Source of the DNA: JAHFUI01 sp041485905
Lineage (GTDB): Bacteria; Acidobacteriota; Vicinamibacteria; Vicinamibacterales; CAVVIG01
NCBI GenBank assembly: GCA_041485905.1
Contig: JBGPKK010000005.1
Coordinates: forward strand, 1-60,725
Direction of reading: 5' to 3'
Length of the DNA: 60,725 nt
Part shown: piece after piece, positions 1 through 7,908 of the stretch
Layout of the letters: each line of letters starts with the position of its first letter
Numbering within the stretch: the first letter of the stretch is position 1
The notes under the pieces: generated by a model
The model's input: the letters and a program-made list of their open reading frames with translations, nothing else
Told to the model about the DNA's origin: nothing
Database searches by the model: none
Made by a program: the position numbers and the translations under genes

Positions 1-1161
1 ACCGACGATGCGGGTCAGTATCGGTTGTCCGGGCTCGCGCCCGGTGCGTACTTCGTCATGGCCACGACACAAGAGAAGTGGACGGTGAACACCAGCGGCG
101 GCCGGACGACGATGGGCTATGCCCCGACGTACCTGCCAGGCACGACCAACGTTCCCGACGCGCGGCGAGTGAGCGTGGGAGTCGGGCAGCAAGTCGGCGG
201 CAACGACTTCGCGGTCATTCCCGCCCGCGCCGTGAAGGTCTCGGGCACGGCAGTCGATTCGCGCGGTCGTCCGCTGGCCGGTCAAATTGTGGCGCTCGCG
301 CAGCAATTCCGCAGCCCCGAGGGTGGCGGCGCCAATTTCGGCGCGGGCAACCGGCCCATCGCCGCCGACGGCACGTTTGCGATTGAGAACGTCCCGCCGG
401 GTGAGTACGTCGTGCGGACCTCGGCGCCTCTTGAGCGTGCGGCGAACGGCGCGCCGGGAACGCCGGAAATGGCGACGCTGCCGGTGGTCGTCACCAGCGC
501 CGATCTCGAGAACGTCAGCTTGATTACATCGCGCGGATGGTCGATGTCCGGACAGATCATCACCGACAGCGGCGCAGCTCCAAGCATGCCGAGCGCTCGC
601 GTGAGGATTACGGGACGGATGCTGGGCGGGAACAGCACGCCGGTGCAGGGGCGCGGGCAAGTTCGCGACGACTGGACGTTTACGGTGACGGACATCTTCG
701 GTCCGGCGCGGCTACCCGTCGATCTTCCTGATGAATGGACATTGAAGGTCGTGATGCGCGACGGCCGCGACATCACCGAGACGCCGATCGAGATGAAAAG
801 CGGCGAGGAGCTGTCCGGCGTTCAGATTGTGGTCAGCGACCGCGTGACGACGGTGACCGGCCAGCTTGTCGATGACAAAGGCGTGCCGCTTGCCGACGGC
901 ACGATCGTCGTGTTCGCGAGCGCGTCGGATAAGTGGGCCGAGGACTCGCGGTTCGTCAGATCGGCCCGTCCCGATCAGGAAGGGAAGTATCAAATCCGCG
1001 GCCTGGCGCCTGGTGACTATCTCGCCGTTGCGATCGACTATGTCCAGGATGGGATGTGGAACGATCCCGACTACCTGGAGTCTGTGCGCCGGTACGGGCA
1101 GAAGCTGACGTTGAAGGAAGGTGACTCGCGAGCGATTTCGTTAAAGCTCGTGACACCGTGA
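1..1161 (+). CDS. Carboxypeptidase-regulatory-like domain protein, 5' truncated
   Basis: The frame is open from base 1, so the start lies outside the window; the visible part is about 386 residues. It contains three or more reiterated beta-sandwich modules of the CarboxypepD_reg / Cna-B type: GxYRLSGLAPGxYFV at the start, DGTFAIENVPPGEYVVR near residue 125 and EGKYQIRGLAPGDYLAVAI near residue 325. Such modules occur in extracytoplasmic Acidobacteriota proteins, often as long chains with a signal peptide. No catalytic domain is visible. A surface or periplasmic role is inference. Confidence 0.75.
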   Translation, partial: TDDAGQYRLSGLAPGAYFVMATTQEKWTVNTSGGRTTMGYAPTYLPGTTNVPDARRVSVGVGQQVGGNDFAVIPARAVKVSGTAVDSRGRPLAGQIVALAQQFRSPEGGGANFGAGNRPIAADGTFAIENVPPGEYVVRTSAPLERAANGAPGTPEMATLPVVVTSADLENVSLITSRGWSMSGQIITDSGAAPSMPSARVRITGRMLGGNSTPVQGRGQVRDDWTFTVTDIFGPARLPVDLPDEWTLKVVMRDGRDITETPIEMKSGEELSGVQIVVSDRVTTVTGQLVDDKGVPLADGTIVVFASASDKWAEDSRFVRSARPDQEGKYQIRGLAPGDYLAVAIDYVQDGMWNDPDYLESVRRYGQKLTLKEGDSRAISLKLVTP

Positions 1162-1169
1162 GGGGGAAA

Positions 1170-1227
1170 CGCAGGGCTGAAGCCCTGCGCCACACAAGCC
1201 GCAGCGGTAAAGCGCTGCGCCACACAG
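1170..1227. repeat. Tandem pair of hairpins in the gap before the transglycosylase gene
   Basis: Two inverted repeats stand side by side: CGCAGGGC/GCCCTGCG (1170-1189) and GCAGCG/CGCTGC (1201-1218). Each is followed by the same word, CTGCGCCACACA (1185-1196 and 1216-1227), giving a 31-base period. The pair fills the gap between two genes and could serve as a transcript 3' end. Confidence 0.7.
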
Positions 1228-1232
1228 GGCAG

Positions 1233-2075
1233 ATGATCATGATTCGCGCGCTCGGACGGTGGATCCTCGGAGCCGCCGCCGTCGGCTTCGCGTATCTCGT
1301 GTACTCCTACCTGACGCTTCCCGATGTGCGGCCGCTGCGCACGGCGAATCCCGACACGACCGCGTTCATCGAGCTGCGTGCGCGCGAGGCGCTCGCAGAG
1401 GGGCGTCCTGTCCGTCGCGTGCAGCAGTGGGTGGGCTACGGCCGGATCTCGGCGGATCTGAAGCGCGCGGTGCTCGTCGCCGAGGACGATGCCTTCTGGC
1501 AGCACGAAGGCGTGGACTTCGAGCAGCTGCAGCAATCTCTGGAGCTCGATTGGGCGCGCGGCCGCTTCATGCGCGGCGGCAGCACCATCACGCAGCAGCT
1601 CGCCAAGAACCTGTACTTGTCGCCGTCGAAGAACCCGGTGCGGAAGCTGCGCGAGCTGGTCATCGCGAGGCGTCTCGAGGGCGAGCTTCAGAAGTCGCGC
1701 ATCCTCGAGCTGTATTTGAACGTCATCGAATGGGGCGATGGGATCTACGGCGCGGAAGCGGCGGCCCGCACGTATTTCCATACGAGCGCGGCGGCGCTCG
1801 GCCGCGCGGAATCGGCACTGCTCGCCGGCGCGATCGTCAACCCGCGCGAGCTCAACCCGTCTCACCCGACTGCCCGGCTCGTGCGGCGCCAGCAGCTGAT
1901 CCTGCGCCGCATGGGCGGAGTCGTCCCGCCGATCGAGAATCCGGTTGTCGTCGTGCCGCCGCCGGCCGATCAGACGCCGGTGGCGCCGTCGTCCGACGAT
2001 CCGCCGCCGATAGTCCCGCCTGTCAGCGCCGAGCCAGCGGTGCCGCCCGCCGATCCGCCGACCGAGCCCAGGTAG
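1233..2075 (+). CDS. mtgA: Monofunctional biosynthetic peptidoglycan transglycosylase
   Basis: A GT51 glycosyltransferase that polymerises lipid II into glycan strands at the periplasmic face of the inner membrane. An N-terminal anchor (ALGRWILGAAAVGFAYLVYS) is followed by the GT51 motifs: EDDAFWQHEGVD with the catalytic Glu, RGGSTITQQLAKNLYLS, and RRLEGELQKSRILELYLN. No transpeptidase domain follows, which fits MtgA rather than a class A PBP. The proline-rich tail (last 50 residues or so) is unusual. The open frame extends up to 1158 through the hairpin repeats; ATG 1233 (or 1239) is chosen because the membrane anchor follows directly. Confidence 0.9.
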   Translation: MIMIRALGRWILGAAAVGFAYLVYSYLTLPDVRPLRTANPDTTAFIELRAREALAEGRPVRRVQQWVGYGRISADLKRAVLVAEDDAFWQHEGVDFEQLQQSLELDWARGRFMRGGSTITQQLAKNLYLSPSKNPVRKLRELVIARRLEGELQKSRILELYLNVIEWGDGIYGAEAAARTYFHTSAAALGRAESALLAGAIVNPRELNPSHPTARLVRRQQLILRRMGGVVPPIENPVVVVPPPADQTPVAPSSDDPPPIVPPVSAEPAVPPADPPTEPR

Positions 2076-2090
2076 CGACGGCCTCGCGGC

Positions 2091-2771
2091 CTACTTACGG
2101 TAGAGATCGGGAAACTGCTTGCGAAGGTTCTCGACCTTCGGCGCATCGTTGATCACGATGTACGGGTGAGTGGGATGATGGGCGAGGAAGTCCTGGTGGT
2201 AATCCTCGGCCTGATAGAAAGCCTTGAGGGAGACGACCTCGGTGACGATGCGGCTGCGGAATGCCTTGGCCTGATTCAGCTGATCGATATACGCCTGCGC
2301 GACGCGTTTCTGCTCGTCATTCGCGGTGAAAATCGCCGAGCGATACTGCGGCCCGTCGTCGGGTCCCTGCCGGTTCAACTCGGTCGGATCGTGGGCGACT
2401 GAAAAGAAGACTTTGAGCAGCTGCCCGTAAGAGATCTGCGAGCGATCGTAGGTGATCTTTACAGATTCAGCATGGCCGGTTCGGCCCGTGCCGACCAGTT
2501 CGTAGTGCGCAGTCGTTGCCGCGCCGCCTGAATAGCCGGACGTGACGTTCTTGACGCCTCTGACATGTTCGAACACCGCCTCGACTCCCCAGAAGCAGCC
2601 GCCGGCAAGCACGGCGGTCCGCTCGGTGCTGAGCGTTGCCGCCGGTTCATCGACGCCGGGGTTGGGGAGAGATACAGCCGCGCTGACCTCGCCGCACGCG
2701 GCGGCGATCATTGCCAACAAGAGCGTCGCGCCGGCGAAGAATATGCGGTTGAGCTTGGCTGTCTTGTGCAT
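2091..2771 (-). CDS. msrA: Peptide methionine sulfoxide reductase A, lipid-anchored, single catalytic Cys
   Basis: Reduces methionine-S-sulfoxide in proteins. The conserved GGCFWG sits near residue 57 of the chosen product, followed by GYSGG, GHAESVKITYD, DPTELNRQGPDDGPQYRS and DYHQDF. The ATG at 2771 gives an N-terminus with a hydrophobic segment ending IAAACG, which looks like a lipobox, so the enzyme is probably anchored in the cell envelope. After the catalytic Cys there is no other cysteine, so the resolving cysteines of classical MsrA are missing and thioredoxin or another thiol would have to resolve the intermediate. No msrB is adjacent. Confidence 0.92.
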   Translation of the reverse strand: MHKTAKLNRIFFAGATLLLAMIAAACGEVSAAVSLPNPGVDEPAATLSTERTAVLAGGCFWGVEAVFEHVRGVKNVTSGYSGGAATTAHYELVGTGRTGHAESVKITYDRSQISYGQLLKVFFSVAHDPTELNRQGPDDGPQYRSAIFTANDEQKRVAQAYIDQLNQAKAFRSRIVTEVVSLKAFYQAEDYHQDFLAHHPTHPYIVINDAPKVENLRKQFPDLYRK

Positions 2772-2789
2772 GTTTTTACCGTGCTGAGC

Positions 2790-2818
2790 TTGACACTCAT
2801 CATACCCCTTCGTTATAT
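2790..2818 (+). promoter_or_regulatory. Sigma-70-like promoter for the zincin-like gene
   Basis: TTGACA at 2790-2795, a 17-base spacer, then TTATAT at 2813-2818. It lies in the divergent gap and points towards the ORF starting at 2906, predicting a leader of about 80 bases. Confidence 0.6.
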
Positions 2819-2905
2819 TCACCACTCCCCGGCGCAAAACTTAATCAGACCGCAGGTCGTCTCGCCTGGCGATGGCAGCGCCGACGATCGTGTCGTCCAA
2901 GCGTG

Positions 2906-3730
2906 ATGATCAACTACACCGATAGCCTCTCGTTATTGACCAGGGACATCGTTCGGCGGGTCCCGACTCTGTCCTTTATCGATCCCGCCGACCTCCTGGT
3001 GTTTGCGCGTGCCGGTCGATCGAACGCGGACGGCGCCTTTGCCACCTGCCACTGTCTGACGCTGCCGCCAAGCGAGCCGGGCTACTACTTCTGGCGCGAT
3101 CGGTCGACGGGCATGCTCACGCGCCGATCGGAGTGGTTCGTCACGAAGTCGCCGTCGGTGACGCTCGCGAACCGCCCCGTCAGCTACATGATCTCGTTTT
3201 CGGTGCCGCGCTTCTGCGATCAGTCGCTGGATCGGACGCGCAAGGAGCGCTTCTATCCTGGCGCCGAACCGTGGCTGGCGAAGCTCGACACGGTCATCCA
3301 CGAGCTCTATCACATCGATCCCGATCGCAGCGGCATCCGGCGGATCGAGCGGCAGGACGGGACGTACCTGGCCAACTGCCACGGCCACCAGTTCTTCGAG
3401 CAGGTGGCCGACATGGTGGCCACCTACATCGACAGCCGGCCGGACCCGGCGGTCTATGAATTTCTGCGGCACGACTTCGACGCGCTCGAGGCGCGATTCG
3501 GGGGCGTGGCCGCGACGACGTTCCGCACGTTCCCGTCGTTCCCCCAGCGATATATCGAGCGGGCGCCGTTACAGCCGGCCTGCGAGGCCGACGGCAGCGG
3601 CGTGCTGGTGGAACCGCTCCGACTGACCCAACAGCCGACCGGCTACACCGAGAACGACCTGCGCATCCGCCGGTTCTGGAAGAAGACTTCGCGGCGCCTG
3701 GCTGCGAAGAGCGAATTCCGCGCCGCGTAG
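2906..3730 (+). CDS. Putative zinc metallopeptidase-like protein (HELYH motif)
   Basis: About 274 residues, family not recognised with certainty. The key feature is VIHELYHIDPDRSG near residue 135, an HExxH zincin signature followed by Asp, with a further His-rich stretch NCHGHQFFEQVADM about 30 residues later that could supply a third ligand. No signal peptide is visible, so it is probably cytoplasmic. The motif is reminiscent of small 'putative metallopeptidase' domains found in phage and mobile DNA, but no mobile genes adjoin. ATG 2906 is used; an overlapping GTG at 2903 is possible. A good sigma-70 promoter lies upstream. Confidence 0.7.
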   Translation: MINYTDSLSLLTRDIVRRVPTLSFIDPADLLVFARAGRSNADGAFATCHCLTLPPSEPGYYFWRDRSTGMLTRRSEWFVTKSPSVTLANRPVSYMISFSVPRFCDQSLDRTRKERFYPGAEPWLAKLDTVIHELYHIDPDRSGIRRIERQDGTYLANCHGHQFFEQVADMVATYIDSRPDPAVYEFLRHDFDALEARFGGVAATTFRTFPSFPQRYIERAPLQPACEADGSGVLVEPLRLTQQPTGYTENDLRIRRFWKKTSRRLAAKSEFRAA

Positions 3731-3734
3731 CGCG

Positions 3735-3964
3735 TTTCACTCGCTCGTCCTGATCCCACTCGCGCTTGGTCTCGCGTGCGCAGGCGAGAAGGTCATCGCT
3801 CCCGGGCAGCGCATCCATCGCGACGACTTCGAATACTCGAGACCACCGACCGCATCAAGTCTTCGGCCGGGGAGCTCCGCGCGCACGGGCTGTTTTATGT
3901 CGTCACGTTCCTGGTCGAGAATGGCGCCAGGCGCTACACGAACACGCGCGTCAGACTGTGCTGA
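3735..3964 (+). pseudogene. Frameshifted remnant of a lipoprotein gene (DUF4352-like)
   Basis: One frame from 3735 reads SLVLIPLALGLACAGE followed by VIAPGQRIHRDDFEYS, a lipoprotein signal peptide with LACA lipobox and the usual DDFEY strand. From about 3835 the sense continues in another frame as TTDRIKSSAGELRAHGLFYVV and then FLVENGARRYTNTRVRLC, resembling the second half of a DUF4352-type beta-sandwich. No ATG, GTG or TTG is available in the first frame, and the 3' end stops early. I read this as a decayed gene; the family name is tentative. Confidence 0.45.
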
Positions 3965-4492
3965 CTAACCGACGCGGCGCGCTCCGACGAAGCGCTGCGA
4001 CCAGTACGTGGCGCTGAGACGCTCGACACGCACGACGCCGGTGGAGCTTGGCGCGTGAACGAACTCGTCGCCGCCCAACGCAATGCCCACATGCGACGGC
4101 CCCGGCGCGGCCGTGCTGAAGAAGATCAGGTCGCCGGGCGCAATCTCCGCCGGCTTCACCGGAGTTCCCTCCTCGAACTGAGACTTCACGTCGCGCGGCA
4201 GCGCGATGCCGTGCTGTTCGAACACGTACTGCGTGAAGCCGCTGCAGTCGAAGCCGCTCGGATCGTGGCCGCCGTTTCGGTACTGCGTGCCCCGCAGCGC
4301 CAGAGCCGTGCCGGTGAGCGCGTACGTGTCGAACCCAGGCTTGTTCAGCGCGCCTGGCGGGGCCGCGTTCCCGATCCGCGGCGGGACGGCCGCGCCCGGG
4401 GTCGGGAACGGACGTGGCACCGCGCCAGTCGAGGCGCAGCCGGTCGTCACGGCGGCGGCGGTGGCGACGAAAAGGGCGGCCGATCGAAACAT
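3965..4492 (-). CDS. NlpC/P60-family cell-wall hydrolase lipoprotein
   Basis: An extracytoplasmic cysteine peptidase of the NlpC/P60 type, which cleaves peptidoglycan stem peptides. The signal peptide ends in VTTGCAS (lipobox). The catalytic domain shows DPSGFDCSGFTQYVFEQHG with the nucleophile Cys, then PGDLIFFSTAAPGPSHVGIALG with the catalytic His, and FVHAPSSTGVVRVERL. The ATG at 4492 is chosen because it starts the signal peptide; the open frame upstream runs through a palindromic repeat (4523-4558) and gives a non-protein-like leader. Length is typical of a single-domain member. Confidence 0.9.
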   Translation of the reverse strand: MFRSAALFVATAAAVTTGCASTGAVPRPFPTPGAAVPPRIGNAAPPGALNKPGFDTYALTGTALALRGTQYRNGGHDPSGFDCSGFTQYVFEQHGIALPRDVKSQFEEGTPVKPAEIAPGDLIFFSTAAPGPSHVGIALGGDEFVHAPSSTGVVRVERLSATYWSQRFVGARRVG

Positions 4493-4522
4493 CACCCCTG
4501 TCGTATCGGCGGCAGAGCCGCC

Positions 4523-4558
4523 CTTCGGCAGGCTCAGGGCGTGCTGAGCTTGTCGAAG
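4523..4558. repeat. CTTCGACAAGCTCAG-type palindrome
   Basis: Arms CTTCGGCAGGCTCAG (4523-4537) and CTGAGCTTGTCGAAG (4544-4558) pair at 13 of 15 positions. The same word family occurs inside the tamB-like gene at 55613-55709. Confidence 0.75.
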
Positions 4559-4618
4559 CACGACCTTCCATACAGCCGCTAACCCACGCGATTTCAATGT
4601 GTTTACGGCGTCAGCGTC

Positions 4619-4648
4619 TTGACACCTCTACAACGGTCGGGCAATATT
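4619..4648 (+). promoter_or_regulatory. Candidate promoter of the HNH gene
   Basis: TTGACA at 4619-4624 and AATATT at 4643-4648 with an 18-base spacer, 35 bases upstream of the ATG at 4683. The -10 is imperfect. Confidence 0.45.
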
Positions 4649-4682
4649 CAAAAGATGATCGGGCCAAAGGCCCGCCTGGACA

Positions 4683-5216
4683 ATGGAACAGACGCTGCTC
4701 CTTAACGCGACGTACGAGCCGCTCAAGGTCGTCCACTGGCAGAAGGCGGTGACGCTGTGGTGCCAGGGCAAGGTCGAGATCATCGAGGTCCACGACCGGG
4801 AGATCCGTGCCGTCTCGTTCAGCTTCAAGATGCCGTCGGTCATTCGCCTGCTCCGCTACATCAAGATCAAGCGGCGGTTCGATTACGTGCCGTTTTCGCG
4901 CGCGAACATCTACGCGCGCGACGATCACAAGTGTCAGTACTGCGGGGACCAGTACCCCACCACCGAGCTGACCTTCGATCATGTGGTGCCGGTCGCCCAC
5001 GGCGGCCGCAAGGACTGGGAGAACATCGTCACCGCGTGCGTCGGCTGCAATCGCAAGAAAGGTGGACGCACGCCGTCCGAAGCCCGCATGCATCTCCGGC
5101 GAATGCCCAGGAGGCCAGAATCGGCGCCCGCCCTGCGCATTACCATTGGTGTGCGCAGCGCGCCCGAGACCTGGCGCGACTATCTCTATTGGAACGTCGA
5201 ACTAGACGACACATAG
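4683..5216 (+). CDS. HNH endonuclease family protein
   Basis: 177 residues. The C-terminal half has the HNH fold with zinc knuckle: CQYCGD near residue 85, TFDHVVPVAHGG with the HNH His, DWENIVTACVGCNRKKGG with Asn and the second CxxC, and a closing RTPSEA. The N-terminal half (LLNATYEPLKVVHWQKAV) matches the conserved leader of a widespread single-copy HNH family in many phyla whose substrate is unknown. It has its own promoter and is not next to restriction or phage genes, so a housekeeping or repair role is more likely than defence. Confidence 0.88.
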   Translation: MEQTLLLNATYEPLKVVHWQKAVTLWCQGKVEIIEVHDREIRAVSFSFKMPSVIRLLRYIKIKRRFDYVPFSRANIYARDDHKCQYCGDQYPTTELTFDHVVPVAHGGRKDWENIVTACVGCNRKKGGRTPSEARMHLRRMPRRPESAPALRITIGVRSAPETWRDYLYWNVELDDT

Positions 5217-5217
5217 T

Positions 5218-5312
5218 CGACAGTCGACGGTCGACAGTCTCAGTCGACAGTCGAGGGTCAACGGTCAAGCTGCGACTCGCGACCGGCGACCGACGACTGA
5301 TGACCGACGACT
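5218..5312. repeat. Intergenic reiterated-word repeat (GTCGACA / CGACCGACGACT units)
   Basis: The gap between the HNH and TIG/NHL genes is filled with variants of GTCGACAGTCGACGGTCGAC and then GACCGGCGACCGACGACTGA. Units of about 7-9 bases repeat imperfectly, and the GTCGAC core is palindromic. Confidence 0.8.
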
Positions 5313-5321
5313 GCTCCCCCC

Positions 5322-6323
5322 ATGCCATCCCAACCACGCATTACGGCCGTTCGCCCCTTCTGGGCCATCGAGGGCGGCCGCATCAGGATTGAAGGTTCAG
5401 GCTTTCCTGTCGACGGCCCGCGTCTGCCGGAGGTGCGGATCGGGGGCCAGCCCGCCCGCGTCGTGTACGGGTCGCCGGGCGCCCTCGCCGTCGTGGTTCC
5501 GGCGCTCGCCGACGGCGGTCGGACCGAGATCCGCATCGACGGCGTGCCGGGTGAAACGGCGTACGTCGAAGTGGCCACGACGCTTGCGACCGGCCTGCAC
5601 CAGGTGGACAACCCGGTCTTCGATCGCGCGGGCAACCTGTATGTGACCTACAGCGGCACGCGCGGCCAGGAAGTGCTCGTATCGATTTTCTGCGTGCGGC
5701 CAAACGGGACCCGCGAAACGTTCTCGTCCGGCATCGTGAATCCCACGTCGATGGCGATCGATCCCGAGGATCGGCTGTACGTCTCGAGCCGGTTCGAGGG
5801 CACCGTGTACCGCGTCGAGTCGGACGGATCGTCTAAACCGTTTGCGACCGATCTTGGCGTCGCGTGCGGGCTGGCGTTCGCGCCGGATGGCACGTTGTTC
5901 GTGGGCGACCGCTCGGGCACGATCTTCCGCGTCGATCGCGAGGGGCACGCCACTCGGTTCGCGGCGCTGCCGCCGAGCGTGGCGGCCTTTCATCTGGCTC
6001 TCGCCCCGGACCTGGCGTTGCACGTCGCCGCACCGACGCTGTCGTCCTACGACACGATTTATCGGATCGATTCCAACGGCGTGATCACGGAGCCGTACGC
6101 CAGATTCGGACGGCCGCAGGGGCTGGCCTTCGACGCAAACGGCACGCTGTTCGTCGTCGAAGCGCTCGCCGGCACGAGCGGACTCTATCGTCTTCCCGCC
6201 GGCGGCGCGCCCGAGTTCGTGCTCGCGGGTCCCGGTCTCGTCGGCGTCGCCTTCGATCCGCGCGGCGGCCTCGTCGTGTGCTCCAACGAAACGGCGTATC
6301 GACTGCCCAAGTCTCAAGTGTGA
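5322..6323 (+). CDS. IPT/TIG plus NHL/SMP-30-like beta-propeller protein
   Basis: 333 residues without an evident signal peptide. Residues 1-85 form an IPT/TIG immunoglobulin-like module (PRITAVRPFWAIEGGRIRIE, GSGFP, VRIGG). The remainder is a propeller with NHL or gluconolactonase-like blades: NPVFDRAGNLYVTYSG, PTSMAIDPEDRLYVSS, GLAFAPDGTLFVGDR and GLAFDANGTLFVVEA. Such propellers bind ligands or act as lactonases; no catalytic set can be assigned. The last four codons and the stop lie in a reiterated repeat, so the C-terminus KSQV is repeat-encoded. Confidence 0.8.
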   Translation: MPSQPRITAVRPFWAIEGGRIRIEGSGFPVDGPRLPEVRIGGQPARVVYGSPGALAVVVPALADGGRTEIRIDGVPGETAYVEVATTLATGLHQVDNPVFDRAGNLYVTYSGTRGQEVLVSIFCVRPNGTRETFSSGIVNPTSMAIDPEDRLYVSSRFEGTVYRVESDGSSKPFATDLGVACGLAFAPDGTLFVGDRSGTIFRVDREGHATRFAALPPSVAAFHLALAPDLALHVAAPTLSSYDTIYRIDSNGVITEPYARFGRPQGLAFDANGTLFVVEALAGTSGLYRLPAGGAPEFVLAGPGLVGVAFDPRGGLVVCSNETAYRLPKSQV

Positions 6324-6368
6324 AGTCTGAAGTCTGAATCCGACTGACACTTCAGACTTCAGACTTGA
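6308..6368. terminator. Bidirectional hairpin made of AAGTCTG words between convergent genes
   Basis: AAGTCTGAAGTCTGAA (6323-6338) is a perfect inverted repeat of TTCAGACTTCAGACTT (6351-6366). Both convergent stop codons (6321-6323 plus, 6359-6361 minus) lie inside it. It probably ends both transcripts. Confidence 0.7.
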
Positions 6369-7855
6369 GCCTTCTCTCTCAATCCGCTCCTGCGGAACCC
6401 GTACGAGTAATACACGACCAGCCCCACAACGAGCCACAGCCCAAACCTGATCCAGGTGATCCACGGCAGACCGAGCATCAGGTACAGACATGAAATCACG
6501 CCCAGCACCGGGATCACCGGCACCCATGGTGTCCTGAAGGCGCGCGGCCGGTCCGGATCGCGCTTCCGCAGCACGAGAATGCCGATACAGACGAGCACGA
6601 ACGCAAACAGTGTCCCGATGTTCGTCAGGTCCACCATCTCGTCGATGCTGGTGAACATCGCGCAAACGCCGACCGCGATCCCGGTGAGAATCGTGGTCAC
6701 GTGCGGCGTGCGAAATCTTGGATGGACTCTGGCGAAGCTCGGCGGAAGCAGGCCGTCGCGAGCCATCGAAAATAAAATCCTCGGCTGACCGAGCTGAAAC
6801 ACGAGGAGGACGGCTGTATGTGCCACGACCGAACCGAAGGCGACGATGCCGACAACGACATTGCTCCATCGTCCGATGTTGGCGTACTGCAGCGCCATCG
6901 TGAGCGGCTCGGCCTGTTCAGTCGCGAGCTTCTGCCGGAGGACGTCGTAAGGAATGATCCCGGTGAAGACGATGGCGACGACGATGTAGATGATCGTGCA
7001 GATGATGAGGGAACCGACGATACCGATCGGCAGATCGCGTGACGGGTTGCGCGTTTCCTCGGCGACCGTCGACACGGCATCGAACCCGATGTACGCAAAG
7101 AAGACGATGGCGGCGCCCGCCCGCACACCGGCCCACCCGTTCGGTGCGAACGGATGAAAGTTGCCGATCTTCGTGTAGTTCCACCCCACGATCACGAAGA
7201 ACCCCAGCACGATTAGCTTCAACACCACCATCATGCTGTTCATCGTCGCGCTTTCGCGGATGCCGATGACGAGCACGACCGTGATGAGCGCGACGATGCC
7301 GAAGGCCAGAATGTTGAAGACGATGGGCACGCCGAACACGTGCGGCGCACTTGCGAAGAGGCCGGGTATGTGCGTGGCCGTCCGATAGTCGGTCGACAGC
7401 CAGTCGGGAACGACAATCCCGACCCCCGAGACGAGCGTCTTGAAGTAATTCCCCCAACTGATCGCGACGGCGACGTTGCCGACCGCGTACTCGATGATCA
7501 AATCCCAGCCGATGATCCAGGCGACGAGCTCGCCCAGCGTCGCGTACGCATACGTGTACGCGCTCCCGGAGATCGGGACCATCGCCGCGAACTCCGCGTA
7601 GCAGAGCGCCGCGAACCCGCAGGCGATGCCCGTTACGACGAAAGACAGGATCAGGGCTGGCCCGGCGCCAGGCCGCGTCGGATCGCCCGCGGCTGCAGTG
7701 CCGATCGTCGCGAAGATGCCGGCGCCGACGATGGCGCCGATGCCGAGCATGACGACATCGAACGCGCCCAGCGTGCGTTTGAGCTGATGCTGCGGCGCCT
7801 GGCCTTCTGACAACAGGGCGTCCAGGCTTTTCGTACGGAACAATTGTCTCGGCAT
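6359..7855 (-). CDS. APC-family amino-acid permease (cationic amino acid transporter-like)
   Basis: About 498 residues with roughly 12 membrane segments. The first helix region holds the substrate-binding GIGAIVGAGIFATIG of the APC superfamily, and FAYIGFDAVSTVAEETRNPSRDLPIGI is characteristic of CAT/YfnA-type members. The ATG at 7855 is preferred over a GTG two codons upstream. A GTCCGGC palindrome (7867-7884) lies just upstream of the start and separates it from the divergent yceI gene. Substrate is not determinable; basic or neutral amino acids are likely by family. Confidence 0.9.
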   Translation of the reverse strand: MPRQLFRTKSLDALLSEGQAPQHQLKRTLGAFDVVMLGIGAIVGAGIFATIGTAAAGDPTRPGAGPALILSFVVTGIACGFAALCYAEFAAMVPISGSAYTYAYATLGELVAWIIGWDLIIEYAVGNVAVAISWGNYFKTLVSGVGIVVPDWLSTDYRTATHIPGLFASAPHVFGVPIVFNILAFGIVALITVVLVIGIRESATMNSMMVVLKLIVLGFFVIVGWNYTKIGNFHPFAPNGWAGVRAGAAIVFFAYIGFDAVSTVAEETRNPSRDLPIGIVGSLIICTIIYIVVAIVFTGIIPYDVLRQKLATEQAEPLTMALQYANIGRWSNVVVGIVAFGSVVAHTAVLLVFQLGQPRILFSMARDGLLPPSFARVHPRFRTPHVTTILTGIAVGVCAMFTSIDEMVDLTNIGTLFAFVLVCIGILVLRKRDPDRPRAFRTPWVPVIPVLGVISCLYLMLGLPWITWIRFGLWLVVGLVVYYSYGFRRSGLREKAQV

Positions 7856-7866
7856 CGGCACGTGGC

Positions 7867-7884
7867 GTCCGGCTCTGGCCGGAC
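7867..7884. repeat. GTCCGGC palindrome in the divergent gap
   Basis: GTCCGGCTCTGGCCGGAC, an 18-base near-perfect palindrome preceded by CGTGGC. Closely related copies lie within nadD (20674-20691) and trmFO (30136-30153, 30184-30201). Confidence 0.8.
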
Positions 7885-7908
7885 TTCGATATTGCGCGGA
7901 ACAATATC

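Noticed and set aside
1071..1865. Minus-strand frame over the transglycosylase gene
   Set aside because: Antisense shadow of a GT51 domain; no domain pattern of its own.
4683..5216. HNH gene as a restriction or homing nuclease
   Set aside because: No methylase, intron or phage neighbours; its N-terminal block is that of a widespread housekeeping-like HNH family.
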